Shown in pieces: positions 1 through 7,373 of a stretch of 64,000 nucleotides of DNA. Source of the stretch: CALDTK01 sp965213735. GTDB lineage: Bacteria; Bacteroidota; Bacteroidia; Chitinophagales; Saprospiraceae. The DNA lies in assembly GCA_965213735.1 (NCBI GenBank), contig CBDCAB010000006.1, positions 1,364,001-1,428,000 of the forward strand. The letters are read 5' to 3'. A model generated the notes under the pieces. That model saw only the letters and a list, made by a program, of their open reading frames with translations. It had not been told where the DNA came from and ran no database searches. The position numbers and the translations under genes are program-made. The stretch's first letter is position 1. The number at the start of each line of letters is the position of its first letter.

Positions 1-333
1 GGCTATCGACAACTCAGTCGCGTGCTGAAAGAGCTGCAAGAGGAACAGAAACTAGCTCGAATTGGGCAGGGGGTGTATGCACGTACAATCGTCTCCCCAT
101 TTAGTGGACATGTTATTACAGATGGAGCCTTGCAAGATCTTGCGCGTGAGCTTGCCGAACGCACTGGTGCTGAGGTTCTGCCAACGCGGGAAGAAATAGC
201 CTATGCGGAGCGCCGCTCTACTCAAGTACCCGTCGGGCGAGTTGTCGGAATCAGCAAGCGGTCCTCCAAAGTGCTTCAATGGAAACGAGCATACGTACAG
301 TTTGAAAAAGTTACTACCCTCCGAAACGCTTAG
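1..333 (+). CDS. DUF6088/AbiEi-like antitoxin, C-terminal part
   Basis: The gene enters the window from the left: the frame is open from base 1 (reading GYRQLSRVLKELQEE) with no start codon needed, so only about 110 C-terminal residues are present. The segment reads like the second half of DUF6088 proteins, the AbiEi-type winged-helix antitoxins paired with AbiEii nucleotidyltransferases: an L..L.EEQKLARIGQGVYAR stretch (helix-turn plus wing) followed by a basic tail with PVGRV and SKRSSKV. The downstream reading frame is an AbiEii-like toxin remnant overlapping its 3' end, which supports the assignment. The antitoxin would act in the cytoplasm and repress its own operon by analogy. The start and N-terminal half lie outside the window. 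Confidence 0.72.
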   Translation, partial: GYRQLSRVLKELQEEQKLARIGQGVYARTIVSPFSGHVITDGALQDLARELAERTGAEVLPTREEIAYAERRSTQVPVGRVVGISKRSSKVLQWKRAYVQFEKVTTLRNA

Positions 334-1083
334 GATCGTTGCTGCAGAGACAGGAATCGAACCTGCTTTTGTCGAGAAGGACTTTTATGCAGTAGGGTTA
401 ATGCACCTCGTGCAAAACTTTTTAGATAGCGCGGCCTGCTCCTTTCAACTTGTGTTTTCAGGGGGTACAAGTCTATCTAAAGCACATCAGCTCATTAAGC
501 GTTTTTCTGAGGATCTTGATTTTCTTGGATTTGCAAAAAACGGTGGAGTTGAGACGCGCACCCATCGTCGCCACTTTCGAAGATCTCTAGTTGAATTTAT
601 TAATGCAGATGACCGCTTCTCAGTAAACCCGATACTGGTCAAAAACAGTAGCCGTAATAACGGACTTTATTTCCAATGCATCGTCAGCTATCCGAGTACA
701 GTCAGGCATAGCTCTCTCAGGGACGAACTTCAATTTGAGGTAACCTTTAAGGAACCCCGTATTGCACCAGCCATCTTATCAATTCAGTCATTTGTCCATA
801 GCGTAGTGCGCCAACCTGCCGAACTCGAAATCTCATGCACTAATCCCCTCGAAATAGCAGGTGATAAGCTTAGCGCACTTGCTTGGCGTGTACTGAAGTT
901 TGGCGGTTACCAGTGAAGGATCAGCTGCTTATGGTAGCCGATCGGCTTAATACGAAAGCATATAAAGCTACGTATGAGCGCTATGTACTACGCATGAGCT
1001 ACGCAGCCAAAGCAGATGCCATCAGCTATACGCAATCCTTGGAGGCCTTAAAGCGCATAATCAAAGTCGTGGATACCGATTGA
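302..1083 (+). pseudogene. AbiEii-like nucleotidyltransferase toxin, frameshifted and internally deleted
   Basis: The first frame (stop at 914-916) encodes VEKDFY, then GGTSLSK and SEDLDFL, the nucleotide-binding and metal-binding motifs of AbiEii/AbiGii toxins, and GDKLSALAWRVL. The frame then ends abruptly. The following 160 bases, in another frame (883-1083), encode VADRLNTKAYKATYERYV-RMSYA, which matches the C-terminal end of the same family. The segment that normally lies between (with an RHLHDL-type motif) is absent, so this looks like a deletion that also shifted the frame. A TTG at 302 gives a family-like N-terminus (KKLLPSETLRIVAAETG); the frame is open from an ATG at 203, but that extension overlaps the antitoxin and does not look like the family. 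The toxin is probably inactive. Confidence 0.72.
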
Positions 1084-1234
1084 AAAAGAAACCTGGACAT
1101 TTAAGCTTCCTGCCGTGTTTGAAGCACAGACAGAAATTATAAACTGAAAATAAACGACACGCCACCCACCAATGCCGAAGAGCTAATAAATAAATTTTGA
1201 TGTCGCACTAAGCGCGGACCTCAGCTGACCATAC

Positions 1235-1687
1235 TCACCTCAACGTCTGCGGATTCCCCACCTTAATCGGCTTATCCCGCGCACATTCTTTAAGCATATC
1301 ACCTACTTGATTGGCTTTGAGTGGTTCGAGATTATTGCCCCAGGCGGTGAGGATGTAGTTGGCAACATTGGTGAGTTCTGTGTCTGTTAGGTCAGGAAAG
1401 CCTTGCATCACCCCATTGTAGCTGAGGCCATTTACTTTCATCGTACCTTCCATGCCGTAGCGAATGGTGCAAGCAAGTTGGTCTCGTTGCTCGACCAACC
1501 AATCGGCTCCTGCGAGGGGAGGAATATTACCGACCAGGCCCGCGCCATCGTTCATGTGGCAGTTGCCGCACTTGTATTCATAAATGGCCTGACCCTGCGG
1601 ATAAGGATGCTGATCGCACGCTCCGTGTATACCAACAGCAAAGGCTGCAGCAAGCGTGACTATCGCCCAACTACTTGTGCGCCGCAT
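1235..1687 (-). CDS. monoheme c-type cytochrome
   Basis: A 150-residue exported protein with one heme-binding CGNCH at residues 40-44, followed by the short class I cytochrome c fold (LAGADWL, then a Met-rich YGMEGTMKVNG segment that could supply the axial methionine, then LTDTELTNVANYILTAWGN). The N-terminus is a signal peptide; a cysteine at residue 24 could be lipidated but the preceding IHGA is a poor lipobox. It overlaps the 3' end of the SCO1 gene by 17 bp, so the two are probably co-transcribed. It may be an electron carrier for the oxidase encoded 30 kb away, which is inference from the SCO1 neighbour. Confidence 0.85.
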   Translation of the reverse strand: MRRTSSWAIVTLAAAFAVGIHGACDQHPYPQGQAIYEYKCGNCHMNDGAGLVGNIPPLAGADWLVEQRDQLACTIRYGMEGTMKVNGLSYNGVMQGFPDLTDTELTNVANYILTAWGNNLEPLKANQVGDMLKECARDKPIKVGNPQTLR

Positions 1688-2336
1688 CCCTGTGCTCGAG
1701 GTAATACGCTACATCATCCATGAAGTGATTGACATCCTCATCGTCGGTGCCATCGGCATAGGTGAGAATGTGACCGTGCTCATCAACCAACAGAATTCTG
1801 CCGGAGTGGTCGAAGCCGCCTTCTTGTTCAGGATCTTCCACGGCTATACTCATGTAATCAGCTGCAATATCATACAGCTCAAACTTGTCGCCTGTCAAGA
1901 ACCACCACCGATCAGTAGCCGTAATGCCGAGGTTGTGGGCGTAAGTGCGGAGGTGACCAACGCTATCTCGTTTGGGATCAACGGTAAAACTCACCAGCTT
2001 CAGGTCATGATTTTGCTCCTGTTCGAGCACCTGAGCAGTATCCATAAAGCGCGCGTGGATGCGCAGCATGTTGGAGGTGACGCGGGGGCAAATGGTCGGA
2101 CAACTCGTAAAGAAAAAATCAACTACATAAGGTGTGCCGTGCAGCATATCTTCTGTCACAAGTGCGCTGTCTTGCCGCAAAAATGCCCAGTCACCAACCG
2201 TGTGATAGAGTGTATCACCATCTACCACTTGTTTGTGCCCAATAGGTTCGAACTGGTGCGTATGCTCCTGCTTGGAAGCATCCTGACACGACAACAGCAG
2301 GCTGGCGGTAAGACAAATAATGAGGTACAACTTCAT
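1671..2336 (-). CDS. SCO1/SenC/PrrC family copper chaperone lipoprotein
   Basis: A 221-residue lipoprotein (lipobox LLLSC, Cys17) with a thioredoxin-like SCO domain. The copper-binding CxxxC is Cys79/Cys83 (TSCPTICP) and the third ligand is His177 in FDHSG; the spacing is that of functional SCO proteins. The family delivers copper to the CuA site of cytochrome oxidase subunit II in the periplasm. It is sandwiched between a lipoprotein gene (4-bp overlap at 2333-2336) and a cytochrome c gene (17-bp overlap), giving a three-gene transcription unit. It matters for the window because the SCO-like protein inside the oxidase operon (32367-32951) lacks the cysteines, so this copy is the better candidate for CuA assembly. 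Confidence 0.92.
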   Translation of the reverse strand: MKLYLIICLTASLLLSCQDASKQEHTHQFEPIGHKQVVDGDTLYHTVGDWAFLRQDSALVTEDMLHGTPYVVDFFFTSCPTICPRVTSNMLRIHARFMDTAQVLEQEQNHDLKLVSFTVDPKRDSVGHLRTYAHNLGITATDRWWFLTGDKFELYDIAADYMSIAVEDPEQEGGFDHSGRILLVDEHGHILTYADGTDDEDVNHFMDDVAYYLEHRDAAHK

Positions 2337-2782
2337 TGCGCGAGCACATTTTCAGCATGAGCAATGGAGAGGTGCATACTGTCGGCAACAGCTCGTATCT
2401 GGATTTCCCGCATGTTGAGGTATTCCTCAATGTCTGTATCGCTCATGTTTTTGCGAAGCGTGTTGAGCGACTCTTCGGTGCGCATCCATTCCATCATAGC
2501 GTCATCAGCGCGTTCGAGTCGGGTTTTGGCGAAAGCTGCCACATCGGCCTCTAAATCACCTTCATGAATGGCGCGCTCGAGCCGAACCATGTTTGCTCGC
2601 TGAGGCATCACCTCATCGTGAATGGCGCGCACCTCATCGTAACGCTGCTCGAGGGCAGCTGGAGGAGCTTCGAGAGCAGGACTCGACCTGTCGCCGCAGC
2701 CCCAGCCGAGCAGCAAACCAAAGGCGAGGATTGGCAACATTGCAAGGACGGCCCTGTTGCTTAATGTGTAATCTGGAGCCAT
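2333..2782 (-). CDS. helical lipoprotein of unknown function
   Basis: I do not recognise a named family. Starting at the ATG at 2782 the protein has 149 residues: a hydrophobic signal (AMLPILAFGLLLGWGC) with a possible lipobox cysteine, a short Pro/Ala spacer, then an almost entirely helical, charged region (EQRYDEVRAIHDEVMPQRANMVRLERAI...) likely to form a coiled coil. A later ATG at 2740 would leave only the signal and mature part. The 3' end overlaps SCO1 by 4 bp. If the start is at 2782, its ATG overlaps the ATG of the divergent cryptochrome gene within one CCATGG palindrome. It also contains a perfect copy of the AGCTTNCGCNAAAAC repeat (2523-2537), read as AAFAKT. Confidence 0.7.
   Translation of the reverse strand: MAPDYTLSNRAVLAMLPILAFGLLLGWGCGDRSSPALEAPPAALEQRYDEVRAIHDEVMPQRANMVRLERAIHEGDLEADVAAFAKTRLERADDAMMEWMRTEESLNTLRKNMSDTDIEEYLNMREIQIRAVADSMHLSIAHAENVLAQ
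2523..2537 (-). repeat. AGCTTTCGCCAAAAC repeat, perfect copy
   Basis: Exact 15-base copy (on the minus strand) of a word that recurs about 20 times in this window in coding and non-coding DNA; see the finding on AGCTTNCGCNAAAAC. Here it lies inside a lipoprotein gene. Confidence 0.6.
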
Positions 2783-4268
2783 GGAAAAGCGAGCAATAGT
2801 CTGGTTTAGAAATGACCTGCGCCTAGATGACAACGAAAGTCTCGTGGAGGCTGCAGCACAGGCGCGGGTGGTGCCAGTCTACGTGTTTGATGAGCGTACA
2901 TTTAAAGGCGAAACGCGCAATTTTGGTTTTCGCAAAACCGGCATCCATCGCACACGCTTCACAATTGCAGCCGTTCGTGACCTGCGCGAGAGACTTCGTG
3001 CCATTGGCTCCGACCTTATTGTGCGCATCGGCATCCCCGAAGACATCATCTACCAACTTGCACGCGAGCTGCGCACCAACTGGGTGTACTGCAATCGCGA
3101 ACGCACCGAGGAGGAAGTGCTGGTACAAGACAGGCTCGAATCCCAGCTCTGGAGCATCGGGCAGGAATTGCGCTACGCACGCGGCAAAATGCTCTACCAC
3201 ACTGCCGACCTACCCTTCCCCGTCAACCACACGCCAGATATCTTCACGCAGTACCGCAAGGAAGTAGAACGTATCGTGCAGGTGAGAGAACCGATTGAGC
3301 CTCCTGAAACTTTACCTGCGCTTCCGCAAAACACCGATGCAGGCGATATCCCAACCCTGCAGAGCTTCGGGTTTGCTGCTTATCAAGTCGATGAGCGGGC
3401 TGTGCTCCCTTTCTTTGGTGGCGAAACCACTGCACTACGACGCCTCGAGTACTACCTCTGGAAAAGCAACTTAGCAAGTACTTATAAAGAAACCCGCAAT
3501 CAACTTCTCGGCGAAAGCTTTAGCACCAAATTTAGCGCATGGCTTGCCGCTGGTTGCCTCAGCCCCAAACGCATTTACCACGAACTCGTGCGCTACGAAG
3601 CCGAGCGGGGAGCAAATGAATCTACCTACTGGATCTTCTTCGAATTGCTGTGGCGCGATTTCTTCCGCTTGCAAGCAAAAAAGCACCGCAACGCCATCTT
3701 CAATAAGTCTGGACCGAAAGGGGTGGAGCTTTCCGATCTATCTGAAGACAAGGCCCAATTTCAACTATGGTCGACTGGCCAGACGGGTGTGCCCTTTGTC
3801 GATGCCTGTATGCGAGAGCTCCAAGCAACCGGCTTCATGTCCAACCGTGGGCGGCAAAACGTCGCGAGCTTTCTCGTAAAAGATCTAAAACTCAACTGGC
3901 AGATGGGAGCTGAATACTTCGAGAGCATGCTCGTGGATTATGATGTAGCCAGCAACTGGGGCAACTGGAACTATGTGGCCGGCGTAGGCAGCGACCCTCG
4001 TGAAGATCGCTATTTCAATATCCTCAGCCAAGCCAAACGCTACGATCCACAGGGTGACTTCGTGCGCACATGGGTGCCGGAGCTCGCAGCCCTCCAAGGC
4101 GACAGCATACATCGACCAGACCTGCTCAACGACGAAGAGCTAGAAAAGCTCGGGGTAGTTCTCGGCGAGCAGTATCCACGTTCAGTAGTGGATATGGATA
4201 TGTGGGACAGCAGCACGCGCAAATCTGCTCCTCGCAGCAAAGGCGGAAGCATGGCGCAGTCGCACTAA
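2781..4268 (+). CDS. cryptochrome/photolyase, DASH type
   Basis: A 495-residue flavoprotein of the photolyase/cryptochrome superfamily. The N-terminal alpha/beta antenna domain starts with AIVWFRNDLRLDDN, and the C-terminal FAD-binding domain contains GRQNVASFLVKDL, DWR-type helices and SNWGNWNYVAGVGSDPRE, the arrangement typical of the DASH subgroup. Known DASH proteins bind FAD and an antenna cofactor and repair cyclobutane pyrimidine dimers, mostly in single-stranded or looped DNA. A carotenoid gene (lycopene cyclase) lies in the same window, consistent with a light-exposed lifestyle. The start codon ATG lies in CCATGG, shared with the start of the divergent lipoprotein gene. The 3' end is 3 bp from the convergent TolB-like gene. 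Confidence 0.92.
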   Translation: MEKRAIVWFRNDLRLDDNESLVEAAAQARVVPVYVFDERTFKGETRNFGFRKTGIHRTRFTIAAVRDLRERLRAIGSDLIVRIGIPEDIIYQLARELRTNWVYCNRERTEEEVLVQDRLESQLWSIGQELRYARGKMLYHTADLPFPVNHTPDIFTQYRKEVERIVQVREPIEPPETLPALPQNTDAGDIPTLQSFGFAAYQVDERAVLPFFGGETTALRRLEYYLWKSNLASTYKETRNQLLGESFSTKFSAWLAAGCLSPKRIYHELVRYEAERGANESTYWIFFELLWRDFFRLQAKKHRNAIFNKSGPKGVELSDLSEDKAQFQLWSTGQTGVPFVDACMRELQATGFMSNRGRQNVASFLVKDLKLNWQMGAEYFESMLVDYDVASNWGNWNYVAGVGSDPREDRYFNILSQAKRYDPQGDFVRTWVPELAALQGDSIHRPDLLNDEELEKLGVVLGEQYPRSVVDMDMWDSSTRKSAPRSKGGSMAQSH

Positions 4269-4271
4269 TAA

Positions 4272-5423
4272 TTAATCCAAACCTGCTCCATCCCAATCCG
4301 CGATGAATAGGTTGGTGGAGCGGGTGCCGCCATTGTTGCGATTGCTCGAAAACACCAGGCGACTTCCATCTGGGCTAAACATTGGGAAGGCATCGAAGGC
4401 ATCGTCGTAGGTGATCTGCCGCAGATCAGTGCCATCGACCTTAATGCTAAACAAGTTGAATTGCCGCCCGCCTTGGTTTTGCACATGGTGATTGCTCGAA
4501 AAGATGATTCGCTGACCATCGGGATGAAAAAAAGGAGCCCAGTTAGCGCCTCCGAGCTTAGTGACTTGGCGAACGTTGGCACCGTCTACATCGCTGACGT
4601 AGAGCTCCATCTGCCCAGGCTGCACCAGGTGCTGTTCGAGTAGTGAGGTGTAGGTGTCGCGCTCTTCGGCAGTCTTAGGCCGGCTAGCTCGAAATACGAG
4701 TTGCTTGCTGTCCGGTGAAAAGAAAGCGCCTCCGTCGTAGCCGAGGCTGTCGGTAACTTGCTGCACATCACTGCCATCGGGCCGCATTGTGTACAGCTCC
4801 AGATCGCCAGAACGGTCGCTCGTAAAGACTATCCTGCTGCCATCTGGTGCCACAGTGGCTTCAGCATCGTAGCCTGGCTGGTTGGTGAGTTGCCCCGTGA
4901 GACGACCAGAAAGATCTGCGGTGTAGATGTCGAAGCTTTCGAACACAGGCCACACGTACTTGCCGTCGAGCGAGCGCGGCGCCTCTGGACAGTCCGCACT
5001 TGCCACATGTGTGCTTGCGTAGATAATTTCTTCGCCACCAGGCATAAAGTAGCTACAGGTGGTGCGGCCGCTGCCAGTGCTGATGAGTTGTGGCGCCTCG
5101 GCCAGGCCGGCAATCTTCGACATCAGGTAGATGCGATCGCAAGCTGCTCCCCAGGCGGGGTTGCTCGCTTGAAATACCAGCGACTCTCCATCAGGCGAGA
5201 AGTAGGCTTCAGCGTTATCACCGCCGAAAGTGAGCTGGTTGAGGTTGTAGATGTGCTCTTCCTGCGGGTAGCGCAGTGAGTCTTTGGCGCGGTCGTACGG
5301 TCTGCCAAAAAGATCGACTTTATCGCTTGTAGCGACATCAACAGTTGTTGTCGTGGACTCGGTCGATTCGCTCGCGCAGGCCCACAGCAGCAAGGCAGCG
5401 CAGGCAATAAAAGTATGCTTCAT
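4272..5423 (-). CDS. TolB-like beta-propeller lipoprotein (PD40 repeats)
   Basis: A 383-residue exported protein. I chose the ATG at 5423 because it begins MKHTFIACAALLLWAC, a signal with a lipobox cysteine; the frame is open 43 codons further upstream without signal-like sequence. The mature part carries repeated PD40/WD-like blades (AYFSPDGESLVFQAS, TVAPDGSRIVFTSDRSGDLELY, AFFSPDSKQLVFRASR, FFHPDGQRIIFSSN, MFSPDGSRLVFSSNR) separated by lines that report names and values, like the TolB C-terminal propeller. No catalytic peptidase domain follows, so it is a stand-alone propeller, probably in the periplasm or on the outer membrane. The partner is unknown. Confidence 0.85.
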   Translation of the reverse strand: MKHTFIACAALLLWACASESTESTTTTVDVATSDKVDLFGRPYDRAKDSLRYPQEEHIYNLNQLTFGGDNAEAYFSPDGESLVFQASNPAWGAACDRIYLMSKIAGLAEAPQLISTGSGRTTCSYFMPGGEEIIYASTHVASADCPEAPRSLDGKYVWPVFESFDIYTADLSGRLTGQLTNQPGYDAEATVAPDGSRIVFTSDRSGDLELYTMRPDGSDVQQVTDSLGYDGGAFFSPDSKQLVFRASRPKTAEERDTYTSLLEQHLVQPGQMELYVSDVDGANVRQVTKLGGANWAPFFHPDGQRIIFSSNHHVQNQGGRQFNLFSIKVDGTDLRQITYDDAFDAFPMFSPDGSRLVFSSNRNNGGTRSTNLFIADWDGAGLD

Positions 5424-5502
5424 AAAAGGGGCAGAGGTAAGTCGGCAAGGTATCCTCACTGGCGTTTGCATCCCTTCGCAGCGGGCGGCGTTTGTTTGCA
5501 GT

Positions 5503-6225
5503 ATGCAAGATGTTGCCACACAGCAGGTGCAATTTCGCGATTTGGGTCGCATGCCTTATCGCGAGGCCTGGGATTATCAGACTCAGGTGCATAAAGAGCT
5601 CGTGGCGCTCAAGCGCAGTTTTGGATTTACTAAAGCGCCGACCCCTCCGCTTCACAAGCTGCTTTTCGTGGAGCACGATCCGGTTTACACGCTTGGTAAA
5701 AGTGGCAGCATCGATCACCTTTTGCTCGATGAGGCTGCTCTGCAAGCTCGCGGAGTCAGTTTTGAGCGCATCAACCGCGGCGGTGACATCACCTATCATG
5801 GGCCGGGTCAACTGGTCGGTTACCCAATTTTAGATCTGGATTGGTTCTTTCACGATGTGCGCCGCTACGTATGGAGTTTGGAGGAAAGCGTAATTCTTAC
5901 TCTCGCTGAGTATGGTGTAGCTGCAACGCGTTTTGCAGGTTATACCGGCGTCTGGCTTGCGCCAAAACAGAGCCTACCCTGGCGCAAAATTTGTGCGATT
6001 GGAGTGCACTTGAGCAGGTGGGTTACCCTGCACGGCTTCGCCCTCAATGTCACTACCGATCTCAGCTATTTTCGTGGCATCGTTCCATGTGGTATTGCAA
6101 CAGGCACACACGAAGTGACGAGTCTGGCAGCCGAACTTGGTACACCTCCTGTTTTGACGAAAGTGAAAGACAGCTTACGCCAAAACCTCGCACACGTCTT
6201 CGGGTTTACCTACAGCAAGCTATGA
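5503..6225 (+). CDS. lipB: octanoyl-[acyl-carrier-protein]:protein N-octanoyltransferase
   Basis: A 240-residue LipB, which transfers octanoate from acyl carrier protein to lipoyl domains as the first step of lipoate synthesis. The substrate-site signature RGGDITYHGPGQ is at residues 92-103, the catalytic lysine is Lys162 (KICAIG) and the catalytic cysteine Cys196 (VPCGI). I placed the start at the ATG at 5503; the open frame runs 73 codons further upstream, into the signal-peptide region of the divergent lipoprotein gene, and has no family similarity there. It overlaps the next gene by ATGA (6222-6225), indicating translational coupling. Lipoate made here serves complexes that include PdhB (14504) and LpdA (52488). 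Confidence 0.95.
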   Translation: MQDVATQQVQFRDLGRMPYREAWDYQTQVHKELVALKRSFGFTKAPTPPLHKLLFVEHDPVYTLGKSGSIDHLLLDEAALQARGVSFERINRGGDITYHGPGQLVGYPILDLDWFFHDVRRYVWSLEESVILTLAEYGVAATRFAGYTGVWLAPKQSLPWRKICAIGVHLSRWVTLHGFALNVTTDLSYFRGIVPCGIATGTHEVTSLAAELGTPPVLTKVKDSLRQNLAHVFGFTYSKL

Positions 6226-6620
6226 AAAAGGACATCGAACAGCGCGAGGTGAGCGGCGTAGCCATCGCCATTGTGCCCGACCAGCAGCAGGATGAGCTGT
6301 GGGACTGTTACCTGATCAATGAAAATCAAGCAACGCTACACAACGTGTTTATCAGTAGTCGAGGCTACGGCGAGCGTGACGGGCAGGCGGTGAAGACCTC
6401 CACCCTCAGGCGATTTTACGATGAAATCGGTCCAGACCAAGCGATTAAGATTGAGCCGATACAGCGAGCACTCTTCGATCTTGCGCACGAGTTTTGGGTG
6501 AGTTATCGACTTGCTGATCATACCTACGACAAGAAATTCGTGTTTGTGAGCGGAGCTGTCGATAAGCTCAATTACAGCCGCATCGCCATGCTTGACAAAT
6601 TGGGTGTACTCCACCGCTAA
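6222..6620 (+). CDS. conserved small protein of unknown function
   Basis: 132 residues, starting inside the lipB stop codon (ATGA). It has no signal peptide or membrane segment and looks like a small alpha/beta cytoplasmic protein: LWDCYLINENQATLHNVFISSRGYGERDGQAVKTSTLRRFYDEI then an aromatic-rich half (HEFWVSYRLADHTYDKKFVFV). I recall similar Bacteroidota proteins next to housekeeping genes, sometimes mislabelled as a phenylalanyl-tRNA synthetase subunit; nothing in it resembles a tRNA synthetase. Function unknown. Coupling to lipB suggests at most a shared expression unit. Confidence 0.8.
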   Translation: MKKDIEQREVSGVAIAIVPDQQQDELWDCYLINENQATLHNVFISSRGYGERDGQAVKTSTLRRFYDEIGPDQAIKIEPIQRALFDLAHEFWVSYRLADHTYDKKFVFVSGAVDKLNYSRIAMLDKLGVLHR

Positions 6621-6640
6621 AGCCTATCCTTGCGGCCGCT

Positions 6641-7189
6641 ATGAAAGAATCCGAGCCTCGTGGTAAGCAAATAGCTGCCTCCGAAACCATCATGACCGAA
6701 ATGATCATGCCCAATGACACCAATCCACTGGGCGATCTGATGGGCGGCAACCTGCTGCGATGGATGGATGTGGCCGCGGCGGTATGTGCTGGCAAACACT
6801 GCGAAAGTCACGTGGTGACTGCCTCGGTCGATCATGTGAGCTTCACGCAGGCGATTCATGTTGGCGATGTCATCACGATTAAGTCTCGCCCCACCCGCGC
6901 CTTCAATACGAGCGTCGAGATTTTTGTCGAGGTCTTTAGTGCTGATGTACGCGGCCTCAACGCCCGGCTATGCAATAGTGCCTACCTCACCTTTGTGGCA
7001 CTCGACAAAGAGACGCGCAACACGGTGCAGGTGCCGAAGGTACTGCCGCTCACGGGCGAGGAGCAAAAGCAGTATGAAAGTGCGCTGCGCCGCCGCGAAC
7101 TACGACTCATCCTCAGTGGCCGCATGGACCCCAGTGAAGCCGAGCATTTGCGCTCGCTCTTTGTGCTGGGAAGTGGCCGCAAGGGCTGA
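6641..7189 (+). CDS. acyl-CoA thioesterase, hotdog fold (YciA/BFIT type)
   Basis: 182 residues with the hotdog thioesterase core: TIMTEMIMPNDTNPLGDLMGGNLLRWMDVAAAVCAGKHC, in which the N-x-x-G-x-x-x-GG-x-x-x-x-x-x-D pattern holds the catalytic Asn/Asp, followed by the long central strand VDHVSFTQAIHVGDVI and a second strand pair. A charged helical extension of about 45 residues follows the domain (EEQKQYESALRRRELRLIL). The family hydrolyses acyl-CoA esters in the cytoplasm. It is 20 bp downstream of the previous gene on the same strand. A weak TATCCTTG box lies at 6627-6634. Confidence 0.88.
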   Translation: MKESEPRGKQIAASETIMTEMIMPNDTNPLGDLMGGNLLRWMDVAAAVCAGKHCESHVVTASVDHVSFTQAIHVGDVITIKSRPTRAFNTSVEIFVEVFSADVRGLNARLCNSAYLTFVALDKETRNTVQVPKVLPLTGEEQKQYESALRRRELRLILSGRMDPSEAEHLRSLFVLGSGRKG

Positions 7190-7190
7190 T

Positions 7191-7225
7191 TACGCGCCGT
7201 TCGACCGGTACGCGCCGTTCGACCG
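7191..7225. repeat. 18-bp tandem duplication next to a GC hairpin
   Basis: The 17-base word TACGCGCCGTTCGACCG occurs at 7191-7207 and again at 7209-7225, a two-copy tandem repeat with an 18-bp period that starts one base after the thioesterase stop codon. It runs into a small hairpin ACCGCT-TCCG-AGCGGT (7222-7237). No U-run follows, so it is at best a weak terminator between the convergent genes. The rest of 7226-7373 shows nothing clear. Confidence 0.75.
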
Positions 7226-7373
7226 CTTCCGAGCGGTTGCGCTGATAAGTCATGCTACTTCCGACCTTCTCTTCTACGCATAAAGTCTCTCCTCCTAAAT
7301 AACTCACCGACATCACCTCCCTTCGCACCCGCCGAAGAACGGCCCGCCAGTTATAAGGAGAAGTCACCAGCAC

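Noticed and set aside
1656..2360. 234-codon plus-strand frame
   Set aside because: Antisense to SCO1, whose CxxxC and histidine ligands are intact.
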